Positions 63,480-64,000 of a stretch of DNA of 64,000 nucleotides are shown in pieces. The notes under the pieces are model-generated. The model saw nothing but the letters and a program-made list of their open reading frames with translations, was not told the DNA's origin and did no database searches. The position numbers were made by a program, and so were the translations under genes. Origin of the DNA: Marinobacter sp. BGYM27. Lineage in GTDB: Bacteria; Pseudomonadota; Gammaproteobacteria; Pseudomonadales; Oleiphilaceae. Every line of letters starts with the position of its first letter. Position 1 is the first letter of the stretch. Location of the stretch: positions 310,001-374,000 of the forward strand of contig JANZNS010000003.1 of NCBI GenBank assembly GCA_025153445.1. The letters run 5' to 3'.

Positions 63480-64000
63480 TCAGCCGCCAACCGCCAGCTT
63501 TCTCAGTAAGGCTGCTCGCTGCACTGATTCGGGGTCCCTCGCGGGAGTATCCTTGAGATCGTCCAGGCCCGAGGCCTTGAACTCGAAACCCTCTTCCGGG
63601 CCGAAAGCATAATCGGTGCGATCACCGGGGCGTGCGGGTAATCGCCGTATCTGCAAACCCTTCAACTGCATGACCGGCGCATCAGGCTGGCCGGCCAGTA
63701 CCGTCCCGTGGGCCTTGAGATCAATGGTTGCGCTTGATCCATCCAGACGTTGTTCGTGGCTGAGATGTGCAACCGGGCGCTCGCCAACGTAAAGGTTGGC
63801 GCTCAGCGCAAAGTAGCCGGAAGCGTCCGGCTTGAACCGGACCGGAATCACCAGATTATTGTTCTCGATGAAGGGCGATTCGACGCCGCCAAAATCGCCC
63901 AGATAGGGCTCGATGGTCAGGGTCGACACATGACGGATCGGTTTTCCGTCAACGCGCGCCTCAACGATCAAACGGTATTCGCCCGGTTCATGATCACTTT
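63480..64000 (-). CDS. Unknown protein, 5' part beyond the right window edge
   Basis: At least 170 residues, continuing upstream without a stop. The visible part is beta-rich (RHVSTLTIEPYLGDFGG, DASGYFALSANLYVGERPVAHLS), like an Ig-type or lipoprotein-associated domain; the C-terminus is basic. I do not recognise the family. Lies 119 bases before the lipase gene on the same strand, so it may be in its operon. Confidence 0.55.
   Translation of the reverse strand, partial: SDHEPGEYRLIVEARVDGKPIRHVSTLTIEPYLGDFGGVESPFIENNNLVIPVRFKPDASGYFALSANLYVGERPVAHLSHEQRLDGSSATIDLKAHGTVLAGQPDAPVMQLKGLQIRRLPARPGDRTDYAFGPEEGFEFKASGLDDLKDTPARDPESVQRAALLRKLAVGG

Overview
The window reads as a contiguous piece of a gammaproteobacterial chromosome, probably from a marine, Marinobacter-like organism. 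This is inferred from gene content (C-P lyase operon in E. coli order, CheV, DUF2244, RsuA, cyclic-di-GMP proteins) and a moderately high GC content. No taxonomic marker such as rRNA is present. I found no tRNA, rRNA, transposase, integrase, prophage or CRISPR array. Most genes are intact. The first gene (PAS-GGDEF-EAL) and the last (minus strand, right edge) run off the window.

Layout. 0-6 kb: a partial cyclic-di-GMP protein, an SGNH-hydrolase lipoprotein with a lipase-chaperone-like partner, and a Tat-exported PhoD phosphatase. 6-17 kb: a complete minus-strand phosphonate operon phnCDE-FGHIJKLMNP, with two matching PhnF-type palindromes (before phnC and before phnF), a hairpin after phnE and a Pho-box candidate. 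17-20.7 kb: a MarR regulator, a siderophore-interacting reductase and a TonB receptor (iron uptake). 20.7-24.5 kb: an M48 protease fused to a pilin-like segment, RsuA, an MFS exporter and a small ArfA-like gene. 24.8-32.8 kb: a BdlA-like PAS-PAS-MCP transducer, a sorbosone/glucose-dehydrogenase-like lipoprotein, PncB, a Rid protein, a DASS symporter and a PfkB kinase. 32.8-37.5 kb: a Na+/H+ antiporter, a Crp/Fnr regulator, a metallo-beta-lactamase-fold hydrolase and small proteins. 37.8-42.7 kb: a REC-DUF3369-EAL response regulator coupled to a histidine kinase, then an AbiTii-type protein. 43.2-46 kb: a PP2C / anti-sigma kinase / STAS partner-switching module. 46-49.5 kb: a second phosphonate-type ABC transporter (phnD-C-E-E). 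49.7-57.7 kb: a ZIP transporter, a second Crp/Fnr paralogue, a coiled-coil stress protein, LysE, CheV, DUF2244, and an Lrp regulator divergent from a class V PLP enzyme. 57.8-64 kb: a YkgJ-type protein, a potD-A-B-C-like polyamine ABC operon, a secreted lipase and a partial gene.

The strongest themes are phosphorus scavenging (PhoD, the full C-P lyase pathway, two PhnCDE-type importers) and membrane-proximal signalling (cyclic-di-GMP, two-component, partner switching, chemotaxis). The least ordinary items are the M48-pilin fusion, the stand-alone AbiTii-type protein, the SGNH hydrolase paired with a lipase-foldase-like protein, and the inferred PhnF operator pair that appears to split the phn operon into a transport unit and a catabolic unit.
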